64,000 nucleotides of DNA from contig NW_025776800.1 of the NCBI RefSeq assembly GCF_021130785.1, forward strand, positions 60,267 to 124,266, in the 5' to 3' direction. Positions 1 to 17,216 of this stretch are shown one piece after another. This DNA is from Homalodisca vitripennis (Eukaryota; Arthropoda; Insecta; Hemiptera; Cicadellidae). Under the pieces are notes generated by a model. The model was given only the letters and a program-made list of their open reading frames with translations. It made no database searches and had not been told where the DNA came from. The number at the start of each line of letters is the position of its first letter. The first letter of the stretch is position 1. Both the position numbers and the translations under genes were made by a program.

Positions 1-860
1 TAAATAATTAATTAAATCCTAGAATAACAACAATTAATTGCATTTGGAACTAAGGGTAGGTGTGGAAAGGTTAAAAATTTTAATTAAATCAGAAGTAGAG
101 ATGAAATATCAGAAGGAAAGCAAGTTATATAAAAAAGAACACTTTTAATTATAAGCCAACCCAAAGTAAATAATCTGGTGAAACTGAATGGGGGTTTCAA
201 ATATTAACCAGAAAGCTAAGAACTTTAAAAACAAAAGGTAGGCTATACATAGGCGGCAGTACAATACGCAGTCACCAACAGCATCTATGAAATCCTTCGA
301 CTTTACTTGCACAGATCTGAGCCAAAGTTTAAATTAAAACACCAAAAGGTGCTAATTAAAGTTTAGAAAGCACAAGTAATTAAGTACCAGGTATGTTTAA
401 GGCAACAGGCTACACTGTAGGTGAAAGTAAAAAGTTAGGTTAAGAGTTAACTTGGTGAGAGAAAAAAATTTATTAAAATTGGTTTAAAGTAAAATTTTAA
501 GCTAGAAAAAATCAACCAAATACCTATGCCTAAATAATTAGTGAGAATAAGTAACTAAAGTTTAAGAAATACTGCCACTCACATGTTCAATTATTACACA
601 ACTAGGCTTAGGTAGCAGTTGGTTGCAAGAACTGCTTGGCTCAGACCTGCACATTAAAAACAAGCTACTTCGAAAAAGTTTAACATTTTGAGTAAAAAAA
701 AGGCAGTGTAAGGAAAATTTAGAAAACTAAAAAAAATTTAGAAAAACGTCTACCCCTTTAAGAAAACTTAAAACTAGGACTTAGCTCTCATAGCTGTGTA
801 GAATTCCTCCGCTCCCACCGGCAAGCCTAGCCTTCCATTTCAAACCACGCTCTGCTACCA
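1..860 (-). mobile_element. 5' internal leader of an LTR retrotransposon, truncated by window edge
   Basis: Read on the minus strand, this begins at the primer-binding site next to the LTR and runs off the left edge. No open frame of useful length is present, so it looks like an untranslated leader of at least 0.85 kb before gag. The minus strand is markedly T-rich, unlike the more balanced flanking DNA. The gag-pol body would lie to the left of the window, so clade (copia, BEL or gypsy) cannot be read here. Assignment to an LTR element rests on the adjacent primer-binding site and LTR-like end, not on any protein. Moderate confidence. Confidence 0.5.
849..860 (-). other. Primer-binding site, initiator tRNA-Met type
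   Basis: On the minus strand the bases TGGTAGCAGAGC lie three bases inside the inferred LTR end. They are complementary to the 3' end of an animal initiator tRNA-Met ending in CTCTGCTACCA, including the CCA tail (11 of 12 positions from memory of that tRNA). This is the usual position and polarity of a minus-strand primer site in an LTR retrotransposon. Confidence 0.6.
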
Positions 861-863
861 ATT

Positions 864-1305
864 TGCGACGATATTCGAAAACCGAATTTGGAAAGACTGG
901 GTCCTAAATAATAAACGAGGTCGTGAAACGTTGATTGGAAGGTAGGCATACGATATTAACACCAAAACACCGTGCCGGTTCGTAGAGGGAGCGGGCAGCC
1001 AGCTTTGATTTTGTAACTCCGACCACAGAAAACTCCAAGATGTCCTTGCCCTATCGAAGTCAGAAGAGAAGAGAGCAAGAAACCTAAATTCCGATATCTA
1101 GAAAACCTGAAAATACTAGAACCAATCAAAAAGCCAGAAAGCCACAGAAACATCTAGAAAGAGAACAACCATCTGGTAAAACAGATGGCTTTACCAGCTG
1201 TAAGGAAACAGCTCCCGGTCCGTCCAAAGACCAACAAAAATAAAGTGGCAAACGCCACATGGTTTTATACCATATTCTAGTAACCAATAAAAAGCAGAAA
1301 TGTCA
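864..1305 (-). mobile_element. 5' LTR of the left-edge retrotransposon
   Basis: The inner end is well placed: on the minus strand the LTR finishes ...GTCGCA, followed by AAT and then the primer-binding site. The outer end is a guess at a TGACA start near 1,305; it could lie up to about 150 bases further right. A TATA-like GGTATAAAACC occurs on the minus strand at about 1,261-1,271. Two small hairpins are visible, CCATCTG/CAGATGG near 1,169-1,189 and GTGGC/GCCAC near 1,246-1,259. The segment is GC-richer than its surroundings. The small open frame inside it (956-1,153, minus) has no recognisable domain. The matching 3' LTR and target-site duplication would lie outside the window. Confidence 0.5.
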
Positions 1306-2971
1306 TTTATATTTGCTGATTAGTATGATGTTAATAAAACAAGATTTTGGTATTAAACATTTAATCATTTAGAGTCCTGAATATAAACAAACCTATGCAT
1401 ATAAATAAGACAGAGTTTAGGTAAGATAGCAGAAGATGCCAGTGACACAGCAGGTTAGTTTATCCTCCTCTTTGTTTAGGATAACTTGTGATTAAACTGT
1501 CTTTTGTGCTTGAACCTGACAGTTGCTTTGTCTAGAGTTTAAATTGAGTTGCTTTACAAGGCTGCTACTGTTTCAATAGTCTGATGTTCTAAATACATTG
1601 AAGCATTTCCAACTTATTATATTTTCAATATATCATTACATATTACTTTAGTAAATGTACATGATACAATACGATCTGTGATACAACAGCTGTGATATCT
1701 TAAATCCTGCTTGTGACCATTGACTTTTAATCAGTACTGTTGACCTTGATATGTACCCCTCTCCCTGTTTTTCAGTTTGATCTTCACACACGCCAGTGGC
1801 CCATGAATACAGAAAGAATAACCCTAAATAGAGGATCGGCCTACCCTTTTAGTAAACAAATCTTACAAAAACCTTTCATCCCTTGAATGACCTTATTTAA
1901 AACCAAGTGCTCGTTTTTTATCACTATGATTACATAACATCATCGTCTAGACTCTGTCAATGTAACTGACCCTCAGACAGCTTAGATCGTAAATAACGTA
2001 GATAACGTGATAATGGCGTTACTCTTGCAGTTAACTGCTACTAGAAACATCAGCACCTAATTAATCTTCATTATATATTAAGTAAATTAAGTATATTATA
2101 TATTAAGTATATATTATAAATTAAGGTAAAATAGTATATCATTGAGTTTCAACTGTTACTGTTATTAATGATGTTGTGGTACCACATCTAAAATAACTTA
2201 TGCTTGTAAAGGTATTTGAAATTCTATGCTTTTGGATCTTTTGCATTCAATCCGTTTAAAAGAAACTGTATTATTGGGAGTTATTAACGTACAATGAATT
2301 ACATAAATTACGTATTTATATATATTACAGTTATTTTCCCAAACTTGGTCAATTATTATGATTTTTCAATCATAATAATATTTGTAATCTAGGCTATTAT
2401 TATGATATGCGTACGTACAAAATTTAAGCTGGGGCTTGTTTTGGATTGTGTGAGTGTATTCAATTAAGATATATGGCACTTAATTAATGCAGTAGTTTTA
2501 AGAAACAAATATTTATATAAAGAGGATGACAAGTGATTGAAAACTTTAAAGAAGGTATTTTTCAAGGAATAAACGTTTAACCGGTTCATTTTCATTTCAA
2601 TATGAATTGATGTGGTATAGATTAAGACAATATATAATAAATCATACTTGTGTCTTAATCTTTCGACTAAAAGGCAAATTATATGTAAACAAATTTTAAG
2701 AAAAACTTAAATTTATTTAAATACATTGTAATCATTAAAATGTTATGGTATTTTTAATCAAGAACTGAAACCCTGTATTCTTAAAATTTCGTGTTCTACT
2801 TAGAAATGTTGCTTCTTCAATTTAAATAGCTACAAGAAAATGAGGTTCGAATGACTTATTAACCTGATATTTAAACTTGTAAACACTGTTACGGAATGTT
2901 ATAAAGAACCTGACAGTGACTTCTATATATCTTGTATTTGTCCGTTTGACTGTTTGGGTGTCCTGTTTGTC

Positions 2972-2972
<1 letters not shown>
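1306..2972. other. AT-rich DNA, nothing recognised
   Basis: No open frame with recognisable domains and no repeat of note apart from short AT-rich runs around 2,075-2,130. The outer end of the LTR may extend slightly into the left side. Confidence 0.5.
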
Positions 2973-3046
<74 letters not shown>

Positions 3047-3068
3047 GTATGTGTGTGCGCGCGCGCGT
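2973..3068. repeat. (GT)n microsatellite grading into (GC)n
   Basis: Pure GT dinucleotide repeat for about 34 units (2,973-3,040), then an imperfect GT/GC tract ending in a short GC alternation. The whole 96-base tract is almost perfectly alternating purine-pyrimidine, which favours Z-DNA. The 60-residue open frame crossing it is only the repeat translated as Cys-Val. Confidence 0.97.
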
Positions 3069-4745
3069 CTGTGGTACCTCTCGGTAGAGAGTTCCTAAAT
3101 AGTTAAACTTAGTACATAGTTTTCTATTGGTTCAACAATGAACTGTATTTATTTATATTGTTTTGATATTGAACTGAATCTGCCCGTTTACCCCTCTGCC
3201 CTATAACTCATTCCTCACGTCCTTTTGGCTCCTTCAACACTCTTTGTTTTGGTTTACTGCTTTAAACATAGTTTAAATCTAGCGCTTGAAAAAATATTTT
3301 TGTCGCAGAGGAAGTGTTTTGTGAAAATTCGAATCTACAATTTCCTAAGTTTATTCTTTTACGAATTATAGTATATATATTTGTTTAAACTAGGGGTTTA
3401 CACGACGTAATATATCTGTTAAATTTTTAAGAACTCTGTGGAAAAACGGATACGGTAAAATACAAAGCACGTTGGGTATAAAGATTAAGCCGTACTTGGT
3501 CACAATTTATGAGGATGTTAAGGCAAGGTTTGTGAACTCGTACTTAGTTTGCTAACACTTTTATCTCTCTGAAAATTACAATGCAGATAAAATATACTTT
3601 TCATAGCAAAAATAAATGCGATCATAAACCTTGTGATACTCTGAAAGTTTCTTATCTGGTTGCCATGGTGTACAAAAGCGTTCTTGAAAAATGTCTTACC
3701 ATATACATTCTAATATTCATTACTATTTGTTGCTATTATTTTTATATATTGTTGAAAAAAAATGCTTTCCTGATAATAAGAAAGATGACAGTACGTTATT
3801 TTTAAGGACTTAATAACCTTTACCCAGCTTATCCAAAATAAATACGATTATCCATTGGATTAAGATAAAACTTAAAAAAGAATTATATCCGTAAATTAAC
3901 GAAGATTTTCCTCTTAAGGAAATCCCTGTCTAGAGAGTTGGTACAATCGCCGCAGTAGGCTCAGTCTACAACGATTCTTGTAATATCAGGGTTCAAAAGG
4001 TCATAGACCAAACTAACGGAAAAGAGAACAGGAATGATAGATAGTTTAGTATTTGAATTATAATCTTTTAAGTTGTGGCTCTAACAAACACAACAAGAAA
4101 TGCACACGTGTTATAAACACGGCCACTTCCTAAATATTAGTGTGTGAGCGGAGCAGGAGTAAGCTAACTGCCCTGGTGTCACACAATGTCCGATCAGCTC
4201 TTAGAGATTCTCCAGGCGCACAACATTTTCCTCAGATTCTCTGCTCCGTAGCATTATGTTAGGGCTGCTATATGAAGAGTCGATTTAGTGTGCAGTGATC
4301 AATCTCCTGCAACCGTAGTCCCAACCTAGCCCTTAAACACTGAACGTGATACATTAATTCCTCCAACGTAACTCCCAACGATGTCATCTCTGCCTACTTT
4401 GCTTGCTATAATAAGGATTACGAACCTAATCAACCCATCACTAGGTACAAAACCTGTATATTCCCCTATTGTATCATAGTTAATGGATACTGGGAAATAC
4501 CCTAACCCCAAAATAGATTCCTAAAGTTCATGTTCTTATAGTAGATTTAACTGTAGTTTACGAATCAGGCTCATTGTTGGAGCATATCCCAAGTAACTGT
4601 TCTTTTTTATGCACAGTTTTGTATCATATATTTATTAAGACTCACCATGTGACCATAGAGTTCCGATAGCCTTTGTCAAAAAATACAAATAAAATAAATT
4701 TTAACCATATGAAATGATCTCAAGATTCGTTAAACGATAGACACG
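3069..4745. other. Unannotated AT-rich DNA
   Basis: Nothing recognised. A somewhat GC-richer patch at about 4,130-4,330 has no open frame with a known domain and could be an old, unrecognisable repeat. Open frames at 3,581-3,805 (+) and 4,326-4,511 (-) are short and featureless. Confidence 0.4.
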
Positions 4746-4805
<60 letters not shown>

Positions 4806-4806
4806 T
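4746..4806. repeat. (AT)n microsatellite
   Basis: AT alternation of roughly 60 bases, broken only by single C interruptions near both ends. Confidence 0.95.
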
Positions 4807-10399
<5,593 letters not shown>

Positions 10400-10400
<1 letters not shown>

Positions 10401-10469
10401 TATATTTATAAATGTATATATGTATATAAATTATGTATATTGTATATATATAATTATATATACAATATA

Positions 10470-10523
<54 letters not shown>
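10400..10523. repeat. (AT)n microsatellite with degenerate TA-rich shoulder
   Basis: Pure TA alternation from about 10,473 to 10,523, preceded by degenerate TGTATA/TATAAATG repeats from about 10,400. Both strands give Ile/Tyr open frames here that are only translated repeat. Confidence 0.95.
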
Positions 10524-10526
<3 letters not shown>

Positions 10527-10528
10527 TC

Positions 10529-10594
10529 GCAGTACAATTTGCGAATTTTGTCCTATATATAGGAAATAATATATATCCATATATATTGTACTGC
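10529..10594. repeat. Inverted repeat with nested 14-bp palindrome
   Basis: GCAGTACAAT (10,529-10,538) and ATTGTACTGC (10,585-10,594) are perfect inverted copies. Between them lies the perfect palindrome TCCTATATATAGGA (10,551-10,564). It directly abuts the (AT)n tract. It could be the end of a small palindromic transposon, or a cruciform-prone product of the AT repeat. Confidence 0.7.
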
Positions 10595-12690
10595 TTGTAT
10601 GTATTTCTGACTATCAATATAAAGATGATTAGTTCTATCTAGTATGAAATAGTATTTAATACGCAATATATCGGAGCTTCTTAAACATCATCTGTGTGCC
10701 GTAGATATAAGAGCTCCATTGGATTTAATTTTATTTTAGAAGCATTATAAGCTTGACATCTTTTTTAAAAACCAAAATTTTGAGCACAGTTTATTGAAAA
10801 CTACTCTCCAATTATTGTTTACCTATAACCCAACACTATTACTCGACAATATGAAAAATGTGCATACAAACAAAGTATGCCTCTTCACACGATATCTAGG
10901 AAACAAACTGACTTAAGGTTTTAAACTGTGCATAAAAGGAACAGTGAGTTCAATTATGTTGCATGTCAATCCATGGAGTTCAGCTAAACGTTAATGAAGG
11001 CATATCACTCAGTAGACTGTAATTTTTTTTGTCTCTGTCGTTGAGAGCTAAAAGTTTTTTCTTCATAATTGCCTTTCTGTCTGTGCAGGACGTCACAAGA
11101 ATGAAGTCAGACATACATTTGTTTCTTATTGTTGCAAATTCCATATATGCAATTTTATTGCATGAAACAAAAGTAGTAAAAATGCATAGTGAGATACTTA
11201 TGAAAATAATCAAGACACCAAAATTTTGAGGAAGAGCAGGTAAACTGTTATAAAAAGTAATATTGATCACAGACAGCAGTTTATTAGGTTTGAATCAACC
11301 ACTTCTTTATTTGAATCTATTCTTGGAGTTTACCTGTAGATATCTGAGTTTTAATGTTGACAAAAAAAATAACGAGTAGAGCTAAAATTACGGGAGATAA
11401 ATTAAATTGTTTAGGTTTCTGCGTTTATTTATATAAAATAAATGTTTTACGAACAATTAAATCGAGTTTACATATCTGTAAAATGAAGAAAGGTAGGTTT
11501 TGACACTTTTCAACTTGAATACAATTTGAAACTTTCATAAATCTCGTTGAAATTTTGATCTTATCTTAATTGGGATTTGGTCTTATGCGAATTCACATAC
11601 AAGATAGGTACAAGTGTACTGTATTTGAGTATGTCATTCCAGAAACATATGACTAAAAGTATTTATAAATAAAAATTTCTAAGTTCGTCACGTAACGGAA
11701 ATCTTAACGTGGTTACTTTGCGCATGTCATTTTGTTAACCACTATGTAAAGGTTTAGTTTTTGCACGAGTTAATTGAACAAGAACTTGATATTCACCAAG
11801 CCGGTAACTGTTCGTTAGCGATAAACAAGCAAAATTTTAATGTAAGTGACTTAATTTTAGATCTTCAGATTAATTTGTGGTTGGCGTTTAAACTCGGGTA
11901 GCTACGCTTTTTGATACAAAAAAGTCACACTGTATTACAAGATGCATTGAGAACTTAACCGTTTCTTCTGAACATTTGAGTGCTTACAAGCTAAAGTCAT
12001 CATTTTACAAAATGAATTAATGATAGATAAAATATACCATTCCTAAGATACCTGTATGTATTTTCCATTTATATTTGATATCCTTTTTAAGTTAAAATAA
12101 ACCTAACCTAAGTCAGATTCAAATATGAAAATAACTTCTTTAGCCAGTATATCATGGGATCAGAATAGTATTTAATAACCACTCATATGGAAGAAATGAA
12201 TTTAAAATGAAAACATAGTCTCATTAGTTAGATGTAAAATTTCGTAAAATCAAAAATGGCAAAACTAACATTCATTGAATATATATATGAAGGTGGCATA
12301 CTCAAATGTTACCTGATATATTCCAACAAAAACTGGCTATTGAGATTAATAAAATTAAAATTCACAATCTGCCGACTTATTTTAGTGAAAATGATGGCTA
12401 CGGACGTATAAACATTACTGGAAAAGTAAAACTTAACAATAAATTATAACTTTGTTCAGGGCGACACATAAATCATAGAAGTCTGCAATGCAGAGTGTTG
12501 TTGGCTATAAAGTGGTCTCGGAATATTGCTGTTCTTTGTGTTGTATACGAAAAGAATTTTATTTTATTACTTCGCTGAGAGTTAGCTAATAGTATTACTT
12601 TGGTAGTTTAAAACACAAAATAAAGGGGTATTTGAGTATTTGAGCAGTAGCAACCTGCGCTAAGTCAATTTGTAATCTTAGCAGCAATGT
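10595..12690. other. Unannotated AT-rich DNA
   Basis: Nothing recognised. Overlapping open frames on both strands at 10,980-11,270 are featureless. A two-unit CCTAA match near 12,105 is too short to be telomeric. Confidence 0.4.
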
Positions 12691-12695
12691 CAGGG

Positions 12696-13350
12696 ATATA
12701 CGGTTCAATTATATTACTACCGACAGGTCACGCTGGAGGGCGATCAAGGCGGGAGTTGCGCAGGGCTCGATTCCAGGCCCGGTACTGTGCAAGATCGTCT
12801 ACGACAGGATCCTGCGGATGGAAGTGCCTGAAGGGAGCTTCCTCGTGGGATACGAAGATGTTGCCTGATGATCACTGTGAGGGCCTTCGACTGAGTCTTG
12901 CTGGAAGTGCTGGCCGAAATGAGTGAGCACGGCCTGATTCTGGCGTTGGCAAAGTACTTCTCATAAGACGGAGAATTGACACTGCTCTCCAGGTTCCACA
13001 TGGACCGGGAAAATATCGACATCAAGAGCGCTGTGGTTTATCTTGGCATATTGGTTGATACGAAGCTCACGTTCTTGGAGTAGACCTTTGGGGCGGCAAA
13101 CAAGGCGGGGTAGTGACCACCTCTATCAGCCAACTGATGAAGAATAATCGACGGACCTGTGGCGGTTACTGCTCATGTCGGTCACGCAATCCATGCTTCT
13201 GTCCGGGGCGACACATGGGCGGATGCTCTACGTCAAGTGTCCTCGAGGTAAAAGATGACAAGAGTGGATAGAAAAGATGCATCACGGATCGCGAGTGCAT
13301 ACCAAAATATCTCCGAACCGTCTCACACGATCTGCTCTTTTATGAAAGGA
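12696..13350 (+). pseudogene. Decayed R1-like non-LTR retrotransposon, reverse transcriptase fragment
   Basis: Conceptual translation in shifting frames shows a non-LTR reverse transcriptase. The segment WRAIKAGVAQGSIPGP near 12,733-12,780 matches the family's GVPQGSVLGP block. It is followed by YDRILRMEVPEGSFLVGY and then YEDVA, where an active enzyme has the catalytic Y/F-A-D-D. Further on come VVYLGILVDTKLTF (about 13,030-13,080), LLMSVTQSMLLSGA (about 13,170-13,210) and ASRIASAYQNISEP (about 13,265-13,310), in the order expected of the palm-to-thumb region of R1/LOA-type elements. At least three frame changes, several stops and a damaged catalytic box show that it is dead. Both ends are truncated; no endonuclease, C-terminal domain or poly(A) tail was found. 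It is much GC-richer than its surroundings. Confidence 0.85.
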
Positions 13351-16300
13351 AGCAGCTTGTTTTCTATTTCATTAGTATTCATAGATATTTATCTCTTCAA
13401 ACATAAATTTATTAGGGGATTTTCCAGTTCTAATCAATAATTTTCAGGAGTTTTAATAATGCCATTATAAAGGATATGCCTGATAAATAACTGTTACTGA
13501 AAAGAAAATCGCGTGCAAAACAACGGATATCTGCTAATAATTAATATGTAAATAATTAAACATTGATTTGTGAATTTTTTTAATGTTTCTCACATTCCCA
13601 ATTGAGTACAAATTCAAACAAGATTTAAAATGGTAATAAATATATACAATGTATACACTGAATATAATACAAAAGTTATGTATCATTAATAAAAAAACAT
13701 TATTTTCACAATTGCAGTAAGATTATCATTTGAAACTAAAAAGATAAATGTTTCAGGTTTGAATTAAAAAGGTTAGTTATTTAAAGAATCAATAAAAATT
13801 ATGACTTTTTGAAAGAATTTTTTATGTTTAGTTTATTATTAAGTCACCGTGCAGCTCAAATAAAATGTGCAGTTAAAGATTTGTAAATATTATACTCGTC
13901 GCTTTCTGGTAAGTCTACTAGGTTTACCCCAACCATCGAGAGAACACTTATAAAATAACTATAAAGACGTAAAACCGTATTTGAAAAAACCTTTTCTCTC
14001 AAAGACGACCTTTATTGCTCATTACGTATTCTTCTCAAGGTGTTCGAGAACCCAGGAAGAAGAGAATTGTTTAACAACAAACCCCTCAGGGAGCCTTTGT
14101 TAGGTAAATCGAGGAATCCCATCTTAAACCTTTTCGTGACATGAAAGATAAAAAGTCTAGGGATATTTAATTGGCTAGTTTAATTCTTTATATTTGCTAT
14201 TTATCTTTGTTCAGTCTCCTATTATTTTTCTAACACTTATAAAGATACATTAACTTACTGCTTGTCGTACGGAAATTTAACTGCGATTATTTAATAACTG
14301 TTATGTTATTCTGTCAAAATGTATTAACATTATTGGTATTAGTTTAAGTATATTGCTAATAAATAGATGTTCAGAAAACATGTTCAATTAATGTGAATTA
14401 ATACTTTTTTTATTTGAATGCTAGCCATACCCTCCTTACAGGGTGCTTTTAACGAAGCTTCAATAAAAAAAACTATTCCAAAACATTTTTTTCCAACAAA
14501 TAGTGGGAGGAATTAATGGACATTTGTTAATAAAAAAATATAGAGAATTCTGATGTATGGTTTTATCAATATTATGTATCAAACTGACTTTTTGGGTTTA
14601 TAAAAAATATTTAAATTAATATAACTTCACTTGCCGTAAATTAAACTTCATATTAAAATTCTATAAGATTTTTTGACAAGAAATGTTAATCACTCAGTCA
14701 TAAACCTGGAATTATTATATGGTATTGATTATTTGAGCGGAATCATACGAATTTGAATCAGGTATATCTGGGCTACTTTACGCCCGTCTCCTATATGCTT
14801 GGAAAATTCAGTCTCTTTGAACATTTAAAACTTAACAAATTGAGTGGAGTTTAATATAAAGCCTATGAAGCAGTTAATGCACAATTATATGAATTTGATG
14901 TAATTCTAGTAATTTATATTGGATAAACCACTGTTAAAACTTGAGGGCACAATAATATGAGCTTTTCAATCACCGTTGAAATGCTTTTTAAAGTCGATAT
15001 TTGGAGAATAATAACAGATAATAGTTCAAAAAATATTTTACAACAAGGAAATCAACAAGATGGTCCAATCGGGTAGGAAAATATTTTTAAAAGTAATTTT
15101 AGTCCTAAAAAAGACAATTCATATAAACATGTGTATGGTAATGCTTTGTTAACGAGATAATGCTTGCGAAAGATTCAGATTGAGCGAAAGACAAGAAAGA
15201 TTTTATAATCTAAGTCCCATATCCTTTATTTTGTAAAATAAGTTGCTTTAAAAAACAAAACTTTACTGTAAACAAATTGGTTTGTTGCGTTTGAGGCGAT
15301 ATAATTTCATTAAATGACTAACAAATGCATAAACGTCATACAAATATAAATGGCTTTGCAACTTTTGTTCGCAGATTTTATTTATTTGTTAGCCATTCAA
15401 TTAAATTATAGTGTCTAACTTTAAAAAAATTGGTTTTTATAGCACATTTTGGTTTTTAAACTAATTTTATTACAAACCAAGAAACTCACAGCTTCGAGAC
15501 CTAGTTTATTCAATTGCTCAAGTGTAAATAGCTACGAAACGGTCACGATTTTGTCTTACCAACACTGTTTTAATAGTTTCTGACCGGTTTCAATGAATGC
15601 TCGAAGTGTTAATGTGGACGAAATCTTCCACTATAACTTTCCATTGTAAACGAAGAATTTCCAGAATTATGTTTGTATGAAGTTTTGTTTTTTTTTTTAG
15701 GTCTAAATTTACCAGTTTATTTTTTTCCTCTCCTCCCGGTTCACCTTGTATACCTCCTTGAAAAGAGAAAATTGGCTGTGTAAGAAGTTAGTGGTTAAGA
15801 TTATTAAAACACAACCTGTTACATTAAGATGAACATAATGAAAAAATGAATTTATTTTCCCTATTGCCTCACATTGGAGGAGTAAACGGATAGCCTTTGG
15901 TATATACACTTAAAAAGGTAAAAATGTATCATAGGCATTAACAATTGTAATATTAAAATAAATATCTGCTGTGTAAATAATAAAATCTGTTCAAATGGAA
16001 CTTAGTGCCAGCGGCGCTCTTTTGTTAGCAGAATGGAGGATAGGCTGAAAGCTTCTCGGACCTGATAGAATACATTTTGAACAATGGCTGGTTGAATTCT
16101 TTGTATATTTAATGAAAGGTTTTGTTGGTTTGCATTATTCTCCAACTTTTCACAATTTATGGATTCACAAAAATAAAATTGTATGAATCGCTTAAGTATC
16201 TTAAAACCAGTTGTACCATTAATATTTAATTTAACATTGAAATTAATTTTACAAATAAAGTATTAAACCAAATTAAATTGCCATACAAAAAAGAGAGAAA

Positions 16301-16480
16301 ATAGTGAAAGCTATGAATATTAATATATTCTTGGCTAGTTGATATATATATTCACCATTGATGATGCTAAAAATCCATAGCGTAAGAGAATCGAAGAAAA
16401 GATAATCAAAATCAGAGTCACAAAATTTGTATCAATATAAGGATAAGAGTGGAAATAAAGATACTTTTTCCGAGAGTTTG
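13351..16480. other. Unannotated AT-rich DNA
   Basis: No element or gene recognised. Short open frames at 15,709-15,909 and 16,335-16,517 (both minus) have no recognisable domain. Confidence 0.4.
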
Positions 16481-16499
16481 AAAAAATCCCTTCGGATTT

Positions 16500-17216
16500 C
16501 CCATTTGGTCCGCACAATGGGAGTCTGTGGTGATTCCACTAAAAAAACCCTCCCTCTATAATTGTACTCCTCTTGATCTTGGTACCACCCTTCAGTATTT
16601 CTTCAAGGTGAGAAGACAGTCATCTGCTTACCTTCTTTGTCTTAGGCCTCTTCTTATTTCAGCTCTTAAATTTACATTTACATGCCTTTCATCTTCTTCT
16701 TTTTTGTCATTACCACTCCCAGGTAGTCAGCTACTGTGCGCCAGCTGACTACTAAAATATTTTTAGTTGTCTTAGCTCTCCACCATCAGGGCCACCATAC
16801 TCTCCACTGTAAGAGCTCTTCCCAGATTCTCCTTCACTCCTTTCCGCTGGTATCTCCACCGTGGACATGCAAACACAGTGTGAAGAGTAGTGTCGCACTC
16901 TCCGCAGTACGCACAGGCATCTGTGTCGCTCAGAGCAAAGCGTCTCTTATAGTAGCTAAAGCACCCATGTCCGCTCAGTACCTGGGTGGGTTAGATAATA
17001 ACTGCACTGTCCATGAGTTCTGCTAATCCAAGGTCTAATGCCAGGTATTAGTCTCTTTGTCCATGCTGACTTTCCAGTGTCTTGTGACCACGCTTCCTGC
17101 CACTGTCTGGTGTAATGCTCTTCTTCATACAGAACTCCTTTCGGCTTCGCTATTCTTTTTTCTACCTGGAGCTTGATGGGCACTGTTCCAGATATCACGA
17201 GAGCTGCTTCCGTAGA
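16500..17216 (-). pseudogene. 3' part of an R1-like LINE: thumb, C-terminal Cys/His domain and 3' UTR
   Basis: On the minus strand translation starts at STEAALVISGTVPIKL (17,216 downward), the post-palm block of R1-type reverse transcriptases. It continues through WSQDTGKSAWTKRLIPGIRPW (about 17,080-17,020). A frameshift near 16,990 leads into LSGHGCFSYYKRRFAL and a C-terminal zinc-binding motif CAYCGECDTTLHTVFACP, spacing C-x2-C-x8-H-x4-C, at about 16,920-16,860. The frame then stops near 16,765, earlier than usual for the family, and is followed by a 3' UTR-like stretch to roughly 16,500. The family normally acts by nicking chromosomal DNA and reverse transcribing its own RNA; this copy cannot. 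It joins an inverted upstream segment of the same kind of element at 17,217. Confidence 0.85.
16723..16752 (-). repeat. Perfect 10-bp hairpin at the LINE 3' end
   Basis: GTAGTCAGCT (16,723-16,732) and AGCTGACTAC (16,743-16,752) form a perfect stem with a 10-base loop just downstream of the LINE stop codon. Some LINEs use a 3' stem-loop as the recognition site for their reverse transcriptase; here that role is inference only. Confidence 0.75.

Noticed and set aside
2916..3098. 60-codon plus-strand open frame
   Set aside because: It is the (GT)n tract read as Cys-Val; no independent support.
12100..12115. Insect telomere-like CCTAA repeats (also near 37,056)
   Set aside because: Only two units each, expected by chance in AT-rich DNA.
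12744..13025. 93-codon minus-strand open frame
   Set aside because: Shadow of the plus-strand reverse transcriptase relic.
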